DNA of 64,000 bases. Source: Micromonospora sp. FIMYZ51. Lineage in GTDB: Bacteria; Actinomycetota; Actinomycetes; Mycobacteriales; Micromonosporaceae. Location of the stretch: NCBI RefSeq assembly GCF_038246755.1, contig NZ_CP134706.1:6823501-6887500 (forward strand), given 5' to 3'. This document shows, piece after piece, positions 41,679 through 53,900 of the stretch. The first letter of the stretch is position 1. Each line of letters starts with the position of its first letter. The notes under the pieces were generated by a model. That model searched no databases and was not told the origin of the DNA. It was given only the letters and a program-made list of their open reading frames with translations. The translations under genes and the position numbers were made by a program.

Positions 41679-44600
41679 CGCTGGCGCTCCTCTCCGGCGC
41701 GGCCGAGCCGCGCGATCAGGGCCCGGGCGGTCGTCTCGTCGAGCCCGGCAAGGCCGACGTCGACCCCGTCGAGCTCGGTGGACGACGACGGCTCGGCGGC
41801 ACGAACGGTCTGCGCGGCGTCGGTGGTGGCGATCTCCGCGAGGGTCTTCGGGCCGAGGATGTCGGCCACGGACACCGCGACGCCACGCATCCGGGCGCGG
41901 GCCACCACCCGCAGCGCCGAGATCGAGTCGCCGCCCAGGTCGAGAAAGTTGTCCCGCTGCCCGGCCGCCGCCACGCCGAGCACCTCCTGCCACACCTCGG
42001 CCAGCACCCGCTGGGCGTCGGTCGAGGGCGCCGCGTACGGCGCGACGGTCAGGTCCTCGGTGGCGGACACCTCGGGCAGCCGACCCCGGTCGACCTTGCC
42101 GTTCGGGCTGAGGGGCAACGCCTCGACGCGCACGAGGCGGGGCACCAGCGGGGCGGGAAGCCGGTCACGCAGGCGGGTACGCAGGGCGGCCAGGTCGACG
42201 TCGGCGGACGTCACGACGAAGGCCACGAGTTCGCCGTCGCGCAGCACGACGGCCGCCCGCGACACCTCGTCGATGCCGGTGAGCACCGCCTCGATCTCGC
42301 CTGGCTCGACTCGGTGGCCGTGCACCTTGACCTGGTCGTCGACCCGGCCGAGGAAGACCAGGGTGCCGTCGGCGCGGCGGTGTGCGAGGTCTCCGGTGCG
42401 GTACATGCGAGCGCCGGCCACGCCGTACGGGTCGGGCACGAACCGCAGCGCGGTCCGCGCCGGATCGCTCAGGTATCCCCGCGCCACGCCGGCCCCGCCG
42501 AGGAACAGCTCGCCGGGCATCTCGTCCGGCGCCATCCGCAGGCCGCGCCCCAGCACGTACGCGCTCTCGCCCGGCAACGCCGTGCCGATCGGTACCGTCG
42601 CCGAGCTGAGGTCGTCGCCGGTCAGCGGTGCCACAGTCGACCAGATGGTCGTCTCGGTCGGCCCGTACCAGTTGCGCACCGTCCCGGCCCGCTCCACCAG
42701 GTCACGCCCGAGCGTCGCGGTCAGCGCCTCGCCGCCGGTCCACGCCTCGACGCCGGTCAGGTCGGCCGGCCCGTCCAGGATCTCCCGCCACAGCGACGGC
42801 GTCGCCTGCACCAGGTTGACCCCGGTCTCCTTGACCGTGGTCCGGAAATCGGCGCAGTCGAAGCCACCACCCCGGTCGAACACGACGATGGCGCTGCCGT
42901 GCGCCAGCGGCAGGAGCAGCTCGGCGATCGAGATGTCGAAGGTGGCGCCGGTCGCGGCCAGCACCACGGTCTCCGGCCGGTAGCGGTCGCCGATCGCCGC
43001 ATCGAAGGCCGCCAGCGCGGCGTGCGGGATCATCACGGCCTTCGGCGTACCGGTCGAGCCGGAGGTGAACATCAGATAGGCCAGCTCACCGGGCTCAAGC
43101 TCGGGCCACGACCCGGCCGGGGTGGGATGGGCGGTGAGCTTCCCGATGTCGAGCAACGGCACGTCGAGGTCGAGCGGTCCGGCGGTGATGACGTGCCGGA
43201 GCCCGGCCACGTCGCGGACGGCCCGCTGCCGGGCGGCCGGCTGGTCCGGCCCGAGCGGCACGTAGACCGCGCCGGCCGCCAACACGGCCAGCACGGCCAC
43301 CACGAGCCGGTGGTCGCGGGGCAGGCAGACGCCGATCGTGTCGCCCCGGGCGACCCCGGCCGCGTGCAGCCCAGCCACCGCCCGGTCCACGAGGTCGTGC
43401 AACTCGCCGTAGCTCACCGTGCAGCCGGTCGTGTCCCGTACCGCCGTGCGGTGCGGCCACCGCGCGATCCGCTCCGCGATCACGTGCGGCAGCGGGGTGA
43501 CGGTCACCGGCACCGGCCGGTCCGGCGGCCCGACCGGCTCGACCGAGCCGGTCGGCGCGTCGATGTCCCGTGCCATCGCCGTCAGAACGGTGCGGTAGCA
43601 GGAGAGCAGCGACGTCACGGCCGCGTCGGAGAAGTGCCGCGGCGACGCCATCATGATCAGCGCGAGGTGGTCGTCCCCGCCGGCCCCGTGGTCGAAGGAG
43701 ACGTAGAGCGGATAGTTTGTCGGCGCGTCCTCCTCAAGATGCCCGACCCGCCGCACCTCTCCGCCGCCGCTGACCCGCTTCATCGCGTGGAACCGCGTGT
43801 AGTTGAAGGCCGTCGTCATCAGCTGCTGCCGCCCGTGGGCGAGTTCCGCCGCCACGCCCGGGTAGGTCCGGTGCCGTAGCAGTTCGCTCTCGGTCCGCAG
43901 ACACTCACGGGCCAGCTCGGCGAACGTACGGCTGCCGACCGTGACATTCATCGGCAGCGTGTTCAGGTAGAGGCCGCGCGTCTCGGTGCCGGCCGCCGAC
44001 TCCGGCCGCCCGTTGACCACCAGCCCCAGCGTGACCCGGTCGGCGTGCGACAACGCCGACATGACGACCGCGTGCGCGGCAAGCAGGAGGCTCTTCATCG
44101 GCACCCCCAGCCGGGCCGAGGCCGCCGCGAGACCCTCGCGCACCTCCTCGTCGAACGGCAGCAGCGCCCGATCCCGGTGTGCCACGCCGCCGCTGATCGT
44201 CGGCACGCGCACCGGCGCCGCGTCGGCGAGGATCCGGTCGAACGCCGCGATCGCCGCCGGATCGTTGAGCGCCGCCCGCTCCCGCCACACCTGGTCGCCG
44301 AACGATTCGGCCGGCGGCTCCGGGCGCCGCAGCGGCCGGTTGTCCCGCTCGGCGGCGCAGAGCACGTCGTACTCGTCGAGCACCTCGGTGAGCGTCGAGG
44401 TGAAACTCCAGCCGTCCAGGATGGCGTGGCACTCCACGGCGCTGAGCCAGAACTCGGTGTCGCCGGTGCGGTGCGCGGTGAACCGCAGCAGCGGCGGCCG
44501 GCTCAGGTCGAGCGGCTCCCGGCGCTGTGCGCCCATCCACTCCTTGAGGTCACGGCGCACCTCGTCCGCCGGGCGACCACGCCAGTCCAGCACCGGGAAG

Positions 44601-47600
44601 TCGACGGCCACGTGCCGCCAGACCAGCTGCAACGGTTCCGAGAAGCCGGCCAGGTCGAACCCGCTGCGCAGCACGGGATGCCGCTGCACCACCCGGTCGT
44701 ACGCCTGTCGCAGCAGCTCTGCGTCGAAGACCTGGCAGCTCACCCGCGTGGTGGTGACGTTCAGATAGCTGTTCTGCTCGAACTGGTGGAAGAGCATCCC
44801 CTGTTGCAGCAGGGTGAGCGGATAGGCGTCCTCCACACCGGCGGGCAGCGACTCGCGGTCGGCCGGGGCGAGCATCGGCCGGTGGTCGGCGGTTGCGGTC
44901 GGACGCGACTCCGGACCGGTCCCGCCCGAGGCGGCGATCAGCGCGCGGATCGTCTGCCGGTCGAAGATGTCCGCCACCGTCACCGGGATGCCCTGCGCCG
45001 TCATCGCCGCGGCCACCCGCACCGCCAGGATCGAATCCCCGCCGAGCCGGAAGAAGTTGTCGGTCACGCCGACGCGCGCTGTGCCGAGCAGTTCCTGCCA
45101 GACGGCGGCCACCGCCCGCTCCCGCTCGCCGGCCGGCGGCACGTGGCCCGCCTGCTCGTCGACGCTGCTCACCGACGCCAGGTCGCGCAGCACGCCCCGG
45201 TCGAGCTTGCCGTTCACCGTGCGCGGCAGCAGGTCCACCCGGTGCAGCCTCGGCACCATGTGGGCGGGTAGCCGGGCACTCGCGAAGTCATGGATGGCGT
45301 CCAGGTCGACTCCCGCGTCGGCCTGCACGAAACCGACGAGTGCCGGCCCGGACGTCCCGGCGACCACCCCCGCCGCCGACACCGCCGGATGTTCCAGCAG
45401 CACGTGCTCGATCTCCGCCGGCTCGACCCGGAAGCCGCGCACCTTGAGCTGGCCGTCGAGGCGGCCCAGATAGTCGAGGTCCCCGCCGGCCCGAGCCCGC
45501 ACCCGGTCACCGGTGCGGTACATCCGGCCGCCCCCACCGGCCAGGTCCGGGATGAAGCGCAGCGCCGTCAGGGACGGCGACCCGCGGTAGCCGAGGCTCA
45601 CCCCGACGCCGCCGACGAGCAGTTCTCCGGGGAAGCCCAGCGGTTGCGGACGCAGGTCGGCGTCGGCGACCACCGCGCTCAACGTCGGCAGCGGGCCACC
45701 GATCGGACTGGTGCCGCCATCGACGTCCGCCCGGGTGATGTCCCGCCAGGTCACGTGAACCGTGGTCTCGGTGATCCCGTACATGTTGACAAGCCTCGGC
45801 CCGTCGAACCATCCGGTGAGCGTCGACGGCCGGAGCGCCTCCCCGCCGAACACCACGAGCCGCAGGTCGGGCAGATCGGTGGGGCTGGCCAGTGCGCTGA
45901 TCGCTCCGAACGCGGTAGGCGTCTGGTTGAGCACGGTGATCCGGCGGTCGCGCAGCAGCGCGGAGAACCGCTCCGGCGCCCGGGCGACAGTCCGGTCCAC
46001 CGGCACCACTGTCGCCCCGGTCACCAGCGGCCCCCACAACTCCCACACCGAGAAGTCGAACGCGATCGAGTGGAAGAGGCTCCACCTGTCGTTCTCGGTC
46101 AGGGCCAGCAGTTCGCGTGCGCCGTCGATGAGGGAACCCAGGTTCTCGTGGGTGACCTCGACGCCCTTGGGCTCGCCGGTCGAGCCCGAGGTGTAGATGC
46201 GGTAGAGCGGCGCCGTCCAGGGAATCGCCGGCCGGCTCCGATCGCCGGGGAGGTCTGCGGCCCGGCAGGCGTCCGCGTCGACGACCCGCAGTCCCGGCGG
46301 CGGCTCCACCTCGCCGGCGGTCACGATGATCTCAGCGCCGGACGCCCCGAGAACGCGCCGGATCCGCTGCGGCGGATGTTCCGGGTCGATCGGCAGGTAG
46401 GTCCGCCCGGCCTTGGCGACCCCCAGGATCGCGGCCACCATGGCCGCCGTGCGGCCGGTCAGCACGGCAACCGGCGAAGTCGTTGCGCTGCGATCGATCT
46501 CGTACGCCACCCGGTCCGCCCAGGCGTCCAGCTGCGCGTAGCTGACCGGCTCGTCCCCGTCGACCGCGACCCGATCGGGCGTGTTCGCGGCCCGGTCCTC
46601 GAACCAGCCCACTACGCCCCGCGTCCCGACCGGCGTCCACGTCGGTGCGATCGGGGCAGCGGCGCCCAGGCTCACCTCGCCCAGCGTGGTGTCCGGCCGG
46701 TCCGCGATGGCGGCAAGGGCGAGCAGGCAGCTGTCCAGCACGGACTGGGCCACGTCGGCGGGATAGCGCGAGCGGTCGTGTTCCAGCCAGATCCGGGTCC
46801 GCTCGTCGCCCTCCTCCACCTGAAGGGTCAGATCGAATTTCGTGGTACCCAGGTCGACGTCGAGCCGCCGCAGCGCCAGATCGCCGATCAGCACCTCGTG
46901 CCGGGTCCGAGTGCGGTGGTGGGTGAAGACGACCTGCACCGGGGCCTCGTCCCGGAGCAGTTTGGCAACCTGGTCGAACGGGGTGTCCCGGTGCGCGATC
47001 GCCTCGATCAGCATCTGCTGCTCGGCGCGGAGCAGATCGGCCAGCCGCATCGCCGGCCGGAGCGGGTTGCGCAGGCAGACCAGGTTGGCGAAGTTGCCGA
47101 GCGCGGCGGCCTGCTGCTCGGTACGCAGGTTCACCGGCGTCCCGATGAGCAGGTCATCGTGGGCGAACAGCGCCCGCGTCACGATCCGGAAGGCGGCGGC
47201 GAAGACCGCGGGCCGCGTCACGTCGTACGCGCGGGCCACCGCGTCGACCCGCTCGCGCACCGTCGAGTCCAGGTCGGCGCCGATCCGCCGGCCCCGACGG
47301 GGACCGGCCGAAGCGGGCTCGGGCAGCGTCGCCCCGGCAAGCCGAGCACGCCACCAGTCGAGGCTGGAGTCGGCGGCCGGCGCGGGGGCGGGCGCGGCGA
47401 TCGGTGCGGTTGCCGGTTCGCGGCCGGCGTAGCGGGTGAAGAGTTCGGTGCCGAGCAGGTCGAGCGCTGTCCCGTCGACCACGATGTGGTGCGCGGTCAG
47501 CAGGACGACCTGCTGGTCACCGGCTGCGGCGAGGCGCAGCCGAACGAGCTCGCCAGCCGCGAGATCGAACGGCTCGACCGCGGTACGGCGCAACCAGGCG

Positions 47601-47977
47601 TCGAGGTCGGCGACGGTTTCGACCGCGAGGCGTGGCGGCGGCACCGGCACGGTTTCGGCGTACGCCTTGCCGTCCACCTCGCCGAAGCGGGTCCGCAGCT
47701 GCGGGTGGGCCGCGACCACGCTGGCGAAGGCGGCGGCGAGCCGCTCGGTGTCGAGCCGTCCGGAGACCGCGACGGCCACCGCGACGATGTAGTCCGGGCT
47801 GCCCGGGTGCATCCGGTCGAGAAACCAGAGGCCGGCCTCGGTGGGTCGCAGTTCCCGCCGCCCGGATTCCTCGGCCCGGGTCTCGGGTGCCGGGGCCGTC
47901 GGGGAGGTCAGGCCGGCGGCGGCGAGGCGACGCTGGAACTCGGCGAGCCGGTCCGGGTCGTTCATCTGCAAGGTCAT
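41675..47977 (-). CDS. NRPS, C-A-T-C-A-T, first module predicted threonine
   Basis: This 2100-residue bimodular synthetase has C1 (AHHIVVDG near 162), A1 (YTSGSTGEPKG near 594), T1 (GGDSI near 979), C2 (CHAILDG near 1181), A2 (FTSGSTGTPK near 1637) and T2 (GGDSI near 2014). The A1 code DFWNVGMVHK is the standard Thr code. The A2 code is about DIAQWGWIWK; it shares D-I-x-Q-x-G-x-I-W with glycine codes but has bulky Trp residues, so it is not assigned. C2 has Cys in place of the first His of HHxxxDG while keeping the catalytic second His. Both ends overlap neighbours by 4 nt. Confidence 0.94.
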   Translation of the reverse strand: MTLQMNDPDRLAEFQRRLAAAGLTSPTAPAPETRAEESGRRELRPTEAGLWFLDRMHPGSPDYIVAVAVAVSGRLDTERLAAAFASVVAAHPQLRTRFGEVDGKAYAETVPVPPPRLAVETVADLDAWLRRTAVEPFDLAAGELVRLRLAAAGDQQVVLLTAHHIVVDGTALDLLGTELFTRYAGREPATAPIAAPAPAPAADSSLDWWRARLAGATLPEPASAGPRRGRRIGADLDSTVRERVDAVARAYDVTRPAVFAAAFRIVTRALFAHDDLLIGTPVNLRTEQQAAALGNFANLVCLRNPLRPAMRLADLLRAEQQMLIEAIAHRDTPFDQVAKLLRDEAPVQVVFTHHRTRTRHEVLIGDLALRRLDVDLGTTKFDLTLQVEEGDERTRIWLEHDRSRYPADVAQSVLDSCLLALAAIADRPDTTLGEVSLGAAAPIAPTWTPVGTRGVVGWFEDRAANTPDRVAVDGDEPVSYAQLDAWADRVAYEIDRSATTSPVAVLTGRTAAMVAAILGVAKAGRTYLPIDPEHPPQRIRRVLGASGAEIIVTAGEVEPPPGLRVVDADACRAADLPGDRSRPAIPWTAPLYRIYTSGSTGEPKGVEVTHENLGSLIDGARELLALTENDRWSLFHSIAFDFSVWELWGPLVTGATVVPVDRTVARAPERFSALLRDRRITVLNQTPTAFGAISALASPTDLPDLRLVVFGGEALRPSTLTGWFDGPRLVNMYGITETTVHVTWRDITRADVDGGTSPIGGPLPTLSAVVADADLRPQPLGFPGELLVGGVGVSLGYRGSPSLTALRFIPDLAGGGGRMYRTGDRVRARAGGDLDYLGRLDGQLKVRGFRVEPAEIEHVLLEHPAVSAAGVVAGTSGPALVGFVQADAGVDLDAIHDFASARLPAHMVPRLHRVDLLPRTVNGKLDRGVLRDLASVSSVDEQAGHVPPAGERERAVAAVWQELLGTARVGVTDNFFRLGGDSILAVRVAAAMTAQGIPVTVADIFDRQTIRALIAASGGTGPESRPTATADHRPMLAPADRESLPAGVEDAYPLTLLQQGMLFHQFEQNSYLNVTTTRVSCQVFDAELLRQAYDRVVQRHPVLRSGFDLAGFSEPLQLVWRHVAVDFPVLDWRGRPADEVRRDLKEWMGAQRREPLDLSRPPLLRFTAHRTGDTEFWLSAVECHAILDGWSFTSTLTEVLDEYDVLCAAERDNRPLRRPEPPAESFGDQVWRERAALNDPAAIAAFDRILADAAPVRVPTISGGVAHRDRALLPFDEEVREGLAAASARLGVPMKSLLLAAHAVVMSALSHADRVTLGLVVNGRPESAAGTETRGLYLNTLPMNVTVGSRTFAELARECLRTESELLRHRTYPGVAAELAHGRQQLMTTAFNYTRFHAMKRVSGGGEVRRVGHLEEDAPTNYPLYVSFDHGAGGDDHLALIMMASPRHFSDAAVTSLLSCYRTVLTAMARDIDAPTGSVEPVGPPDRPVPVTVTPLPHVIAERIARWPHRTAVRDTTGCTVSYGELHDLVDRAVAGLHAAGVARGDTIGVCLPRDHRLVVAVLAVLAAGAVYVPLGPDQPAARQRAVRDVAGLRHVITAGPLDLDVPLLDIGKLTAHPTPAGSWPELEPGELAYLMFTSGSTGTPKAVMIPHAALAAFDAAIGDRYRPETVVLAATGATFDISIAELLLPLAHGSAIVVFDRGGGFDCADFRTTVKETGVNLVQATPSLWREILDGPADLTGVEAWTGGEALTATLGRDLVERAGTVRNWYGPTETTIWSTVAPLTGDDLSSATVPIGTALPGESAYVLGRGLRMAPDEMPGELFLGGAGVARGYLSDPARTALRFVPDPYGVAGARMYRTGDLAHRRADGTLVFLGRVDDQVKVHGHRVEPGEIEAVLTGIDEVSRAAVVLRDGELVAFVVTSADVDLAALRTRLRDRLPAPLVPRLVRVEALPLSPNGKVDRGRLPEVSATEDLTVAPYAAPSTDAQRVLAEVWQEVLGVAAAGQRDNFLDLGGDSISALRVVARARMRGVAVSVADILGPKTLAEIATTDAAQTVRAAEPSSSTELDGVDVGLAGLDETTARALIARLGRAGEERQR

Positions 47978-50900
47978 GAGCCGAACACCTCCAGCGCGAT
48001 GGCGGCCGTCGGTTCGGCCCGGTCCCCCGCGATCACGCGAATCTCCCGCGCCATCGCGTCGACCGTGCGGACCCGGAAGGCCTGCGCGATCGGGAAGGAG
48101 ATCGAGAAGAGCCGTTCGAGGGTCTCGACGACGTGCAACAGGGCGATCGAGTGCCCACCGGCCTCGAAGAAGTCGGTGTCCGGCCCGGCCACCTCGACCC
48201 CGAGATGCGCCTGCCAGACCGCGGCCACCAGCCGCGACACGGCATCCCCGTCGTCCGGCGCGCCACCGTCGGGCGCGCCACCGTCCGGCGCCCCGCCGGC
48301 CCGGTCGAGCAGGCTGGTCACGGCGCTGCGGTCGACCTTGCCGTTCTCCGTCACCGGCAGCTCGGCGACCGCGACCACCGCCGGCACGGCCTGGGGAACC
48401 AGCCGGCTCTCCGCCCAGCGCCGCACGTCGGCGGTGAAGCCGGCCGGTTCGGGCTCGTGCGGGACCACCGCGGCGACCAGCCTGGTGGCGCCGTCCTCAC
48501 CGGTCAGCGCCACGGCTGCCGCCCGGACGGCCGGATGCCCGGCCAGGCAGCTTTCCACCTCGCCGAGTTCGATGCGTACGCCCCGGACCTTTACCTGGTC
48601 GTCGGCACGACCGATGAACCGCAGGGTGCCGTCCGCCGCACGCCGCGCCCGATCGCCGGTGCGGTAGCGCCGGGCGCCTGCGGTGTCCGGCACGAACCGC
48701 AGTGCGGTCAGCCGTGGATCACCCAGATAGCCCCGGGCAACCAGCGGTCCGGCCACGAAGATCTCGTCGTCGTCGATCGGCATGCTGGTGCCGGGCAGTT
48801 CCCGGCCGACGAGGCCGGACGTCGGTTCGCCCTCGACCGGGCCGATCGCGCAGATGATCGTGCACTCGGTCGGCCCGTAACAGCAGCTCACCTCGGCTCC
48901 CGCCGCCCGCAACGCGAGCAGCGTGGCGGCCGGCACGAGTTCGCCGCCGATCGCCACCGCGACTCCGGCAAGTGACTCGGGCCCGACCCGCAGCACCTCG
49001 CGCCACAGGCTCGGCGTGGCGAAGGCGGCGGGCGCCTGACCATACCGGCGGGCGTTCTCCAGAGCGCGTACGACCGCGGACGGGTCGAAGGTGACCGACT
49101 CCTCGGGATAGATCACCGGCTGTCCGCGCCGCACCGGCCAGCACATCTCCATGACGCTCGCGTCGAAGGTGGACGCGGCGAGGCCGACCAGGCAGTCGGC
49201 GCCCGCCCAGCCGGCATAGTCACCGAACGCATCGAGGAACGCGGCCAGCTGCCCGTGCTCCACCACGACGCCCTTCGGCTCCCCGGTCGAGCCCGAGGTG
49301 TGGATGACGTACGCGGCGTCCCAGGCGGACAGCTCCACCGAGGGAAGGCCGGCTTCGTCGGCGGCACAGGGCCAACCGATGACCGCCGGGCCATCCTCGA
49401 CGACGCCGTGGCCGTCGCCGTCGATCCGGTCGGTGATCAGGTGGCGGGCGCCGCTGGTGGCGGCGATCCGGCGTACCCGGTCCGCCGGGGGTGTGGCGCC
49501 GAGCGGGACATGGATCGCACCGAGACGCCAGAGAGCATGCGCGGCGACCAGCGTGTCCACCTTGTTCGCCAGCACGACGAGCACCGGGTCGCCCCGGCGT
49601 ACGCCGGCCGCGTACAGGCCGGCGGCGGTTCGCGTCACCGCACTGTCGAGCGCGGCGAAGTCGAGCGCCCGGTCCCCCTGGACCACGGCGGTGGCCTGCG
49701 GCCGGGTGGCCACCAGCTCGGTCATCCGGCCGACGACGTCACGGGGACCGACCAGTTCGGACGCCAACAGGTCGGCCAGTTCGGCAGCGCGGCCCGGCCC
49801 GACGCGCGCCCGGTCGTAGCGCAGCGTCAGGCGGTGCCCCTCGCCGGCCGTGACGATCAGGACCAGCGGGGCGGGCAGGCCCAGCGGTGTCGGCTCGAAC
49901 CAGTCGACGTGCAGGTCGCCAAGTGCGACCGAGCGGTGGCCAGCTTCCCACCCGAGCATGGTCTGGAACACCGGGGCGTCCGGTGCCCGGCCCGGTAGGG
50001 CGGCGAGGGCAGCGGCCACCTGGTCGAACGGCACCTCGCGACGGGCGTACGCGGCGGTGAGGTCGGCGTGGACCCGCTGCGCGTGCCGGCCCGGGTCACC
50101 GTCGAGTGGCACGGCGGCCACGGCGACCGTGTTGAGGAACGGGCCGAGCACGCCGGCGTCGTCCGGTTCACGGAGCGACACCGGCAGCCCGACAGCGAAA
50201 CTGTCCCGGCCGGTCCAGCGGATCAGGGCACGCTGCCAGGCGGCCATCACCACCGAGTACGCGGTCACCTGCTGCCGCCGGGCCAACTCGGCGGGCCGGT
50301 GCGGTTGCACCGCAACGGCGAGCACGCCGATGCCGGCGGCGTCCGGCTGCCCACCGGCGGCGGAAAGATCCAGCGGCACGGTGCCGGCCAGCTCGGCGGC
50401 GGCCTGCTCGGCCGAGATCGTCGTGCCGCGGGTGATGTCGGGATACTGCCGGGCCGGTTTGTCGCCGACGGGTTCGCCACGGGTTGCCGCCGCATAGGTC
50501 GTCAGCAGCTCGGTGACGAGCGCACCGACCGAATCGCCGTCGACCGCGATGTGGTGGACGGCCAGGTGCAGCACGTGGCCGCCGCCGGCCAGCCGGGTCA
50601 GGTAGGGACGGAACCAGCCGGACCGCAGGTCGAACGACTCCTGGATGTGCGCGGCCACGGCCCGGTCCGCGGTGGCCGCGTCGGGGGCGGTCCGCTCGGC
50701 GAGCTGGTCGGCGAGCAGCCCGGCATCGACGTCGACGACCTGTGCCCGCACCCCGTCACCCCAGCCGGTGATCCGGCTGCGCAGCACACCGTGCCGGCGC
50801 ACCAGGGCCGTCACCGCCTTCGCCAGGGCGGCGCGGTCGAGCGGCCCGTCGAGCCGCAGCGGTATCGCGACAACCTGCGCCGCCGCACCGTCCCACCGCG

Positions 50901-53900
50901 AGGCGAACCAGAACCGCTGCTGCGTCGGCGTCAGCGCACGTGCCTCACCGGCCCGGGGCCACCGGGCCGTCACCTCGGCCGACGCGGAATCTCGGCCCTC
51001 GTCGGCGCCGGCAGCGGCACGGCCGACGCCGGCACCTGCGGTGACGGCGGCAGCTGGCGCGCCGCCGGAGACCACCGCAGCTTGCGCGTCTTCGGGGCCT
51101 GCGGTGATGACGGCGGCCAAGCGGCGGGGGGTGGGGTGCTCGAACACCGTGGCGAGGTCGATCCGGACGGCGAAGGTTGCGGTGCAGCGGGCCGCCAGCC
51201 GCGCGGCGGTAAGTGAGTCGGCGCCGGCCGTGAAGAAGTCCGTGTCCGGGCCGACCGGCGCGTTCACCAGTTCGGTGGCCATCGTGACCACCGCAGCGGT
51301 GGTGCTGTCCACCTTGCCGTCGGCGGGCGCAGCCGGGATGTCGGGCAGCTGCCGCAGGGCCTGGCGGTCGACCTTCTCGCCCGCTCCGCGCGGCAGTGTG
51401 TCCAGGATGTGCACGCGGCGCGGCACGGCGGCGTGCGGTAGGTGAGCTGCGGCGGCGGCACGCAGTTCCGCCTCGCCGGCCCGGGCCCCCGGGTGCAGCG
51501 TGACCCAGCCGATCAGGTGGCTGTCGCCGACGGTCGCGGCTGCCTCCCGCACGTCGGGGTGGCTGCGCAGCGCGGCCTCGACGTCGCCGAGTTCCACGCG
51601 GATTCCCCGCACCTTCACCTGGTCGTCCACCCGACGCAGGAACTCCAGGCCGATGCCGCCAGGGGTGCTGCGCACCAGGTCGCCGGTGCGGTAGACCCGC
51701 TCGCCGGGCTGGTACGGGTGCGGCACGAACCTCCGGGCGGTCGCGCGTGGATCGTCGAGATAGCCGGTGGCCAACAGTCCGCCGACGTAGAGCTCGCCGA
51801 CCTCGCCTGGGCCGGCCGCCTGCCAGGACCGGTCGCGGACGAGCAGGTCGTGCCCGGCCACTGCGGTACCGATCGGTGGCCGGGCCGGCGTCGGTCCGTC
51901 GACCGGCACCTCCCCGATGGCTGCGGTGATCACCGATTCGGTCGGCCCGTACGCGTTGAGCAGCGTGATGTGCCGCGGTGCATGCGCGGCCCAGCGGGCG
52001 ACGGCCGCCGCGGTGAGGGCGTCGCCGCCGGCCATCACGATCCGCAGAGCGCTGGCGGCGAGGTCTGCCCAGCCGCTGATCCGGGCGAACCATGGCGTGG
52101 GCAGGTTGGCGACGGTGACCCCGGTGCGTCGGGCCAGCGCGCCGAAATCAGCCGGGTCCCAGGGCTCGTCGCCACGGGTCACCAGGGTCGCGCCGCTGAG
52201 CAGTGGCACGAGCACCTGTTCCAGCGCCGCGTCGAAGGCGTGGTCGGCGAACTGCAAGTAGCGGTCGGCGGCGGTCACGCCGAGCCGGTCGGCGATCGCG
52301 CGGGCGTGGCGGACCAGGGTCGCGGCGGGCACGTGCACGCCGCGAGGCGTTCCGGTGCTGCCGGACGTGTAGATCACGTATCCCGGTGCCGCGACCGGGC
52401 CGGCGGAGACCCGGCGCAGCTCCAGCGCGTCCGGCTTCTCCCCGGTCAACAGCCAGCCCGCCGTCATCACGGCCCGGCGCGCCGGCGGCAACTGGCGGGA
52501 CAGCGGCACGTACACGGCGTCGACGGCGAGGCAGGCCAGCAGCGCCACGACGGCGGTCGCCCCGCGAGCCGTATCGGCGGTGACCTGCTCACCGGGCCGC
52601 ACCCCGGCAACCCGTAGCCGTTCCGCCAGGACGTCGACCGCCGTGACCAACTCGCGGTAGTCCAGCTCGCCGTCCACCGCGACGCCGTCGTGCGAACGGA
52701 TCACCGCGAGCACGTCGACCGGGTCCGGCGCCGGGAGTGGCTGGCTGACACCTCGCGCGGGAGCGTCGAACCCGATCAGCCGTTCCACCTCGGTCCGGTA
52801 GGCCGCGCCGAGCACCGCCACGCTCGCCGGAGCGTAGAGTTCCGGATCGAAGATCAGCTTGGCGTGGTAGCGCCGTCCGTCGTCCGCGATCTCCAGCACG
52901 AGCGGCCGTTCCGCGGCCCCGGGTGACGGCGGCCTCGGGATCAGGTCGAGCACCTTCGGTTCGATCGCGAACTTGTTGAAACACACGCCCGGCGAGACTC
53001 CGGCCCCGTACCCGGCCCGGGTCACCTCCTCCAGCGGGGCGTGCAGGTTCTCCAGCGCGGTCGCGATCGCCGCGGCACCGGCGGACACGTCCGCGTCGGC
53101 CCGCACCCGGACCAGCACCGTGTTGACGAAGAGTCCGACCATCGCGGCGACGTCCGCGTCGTCGCGGGTCGACACCGGCAGCCCGAGGACCAGATCCTCC
53201 TCGCCGGTCCAGGCCCCGACGACCCGACTGAAGGCGGTGAAGAGGACCGCCGTGTCCGAGACACTCAGCCGCCGCGCAACGTCGCGCGTCTGCTCGGGCA
53301 GGTCGAAGTGGTGTTCGAAGGCGCCGTCCACGGCTCCGCGGGCGAGGTCGGCCGGCAGGCGTACCGGCCGTGGGGCCCCGGCGAGCGCCGCCACGGCCCG
53401 CTCGACCTGTGCCCGGCGGGCGGCCTTCTGCTCCGGCGCGTCGAGCCACATCGCAAGGTCCGGATAGTCGGCGCCGCCAGCCGCCACCGGTACGCCGGTG
53501 ATCAGCTCGCCGACCAGCACGGACAGCGACTGCCCGTCGCAGGTCAGGTGGTGCACGGCGACGATCAGCTGGTTCGGTTGCTCCGGCATCAGCAGCAGGG
53601 TGAACCGCAGCAGCGGCTCGTGCTCCGGCTCGAAGCGATGGACGGCCGCCGCCGCAGCGAGCCGATCGGCCTCGGCCGTCGCCTCCGCCTGCGTCCGGCC
53701 GGTGAGGTCGACCACCTCCGGCCGGAAGTCGTCGATCGGCCGCAGCCGGATGCCGGGCACCCCGTCGTCGTCGACGACGACCCTGCTCCGCAGGGACGCA
53801 TGCCGGCCGACCACGGCCCGGAAGGCGGCCTCGATGTCAGCGCCCCCGGCGGTGACCGACAGCCGAGTGCTGAGCGTGAAGACCGGCGACGGGCCGGCGA

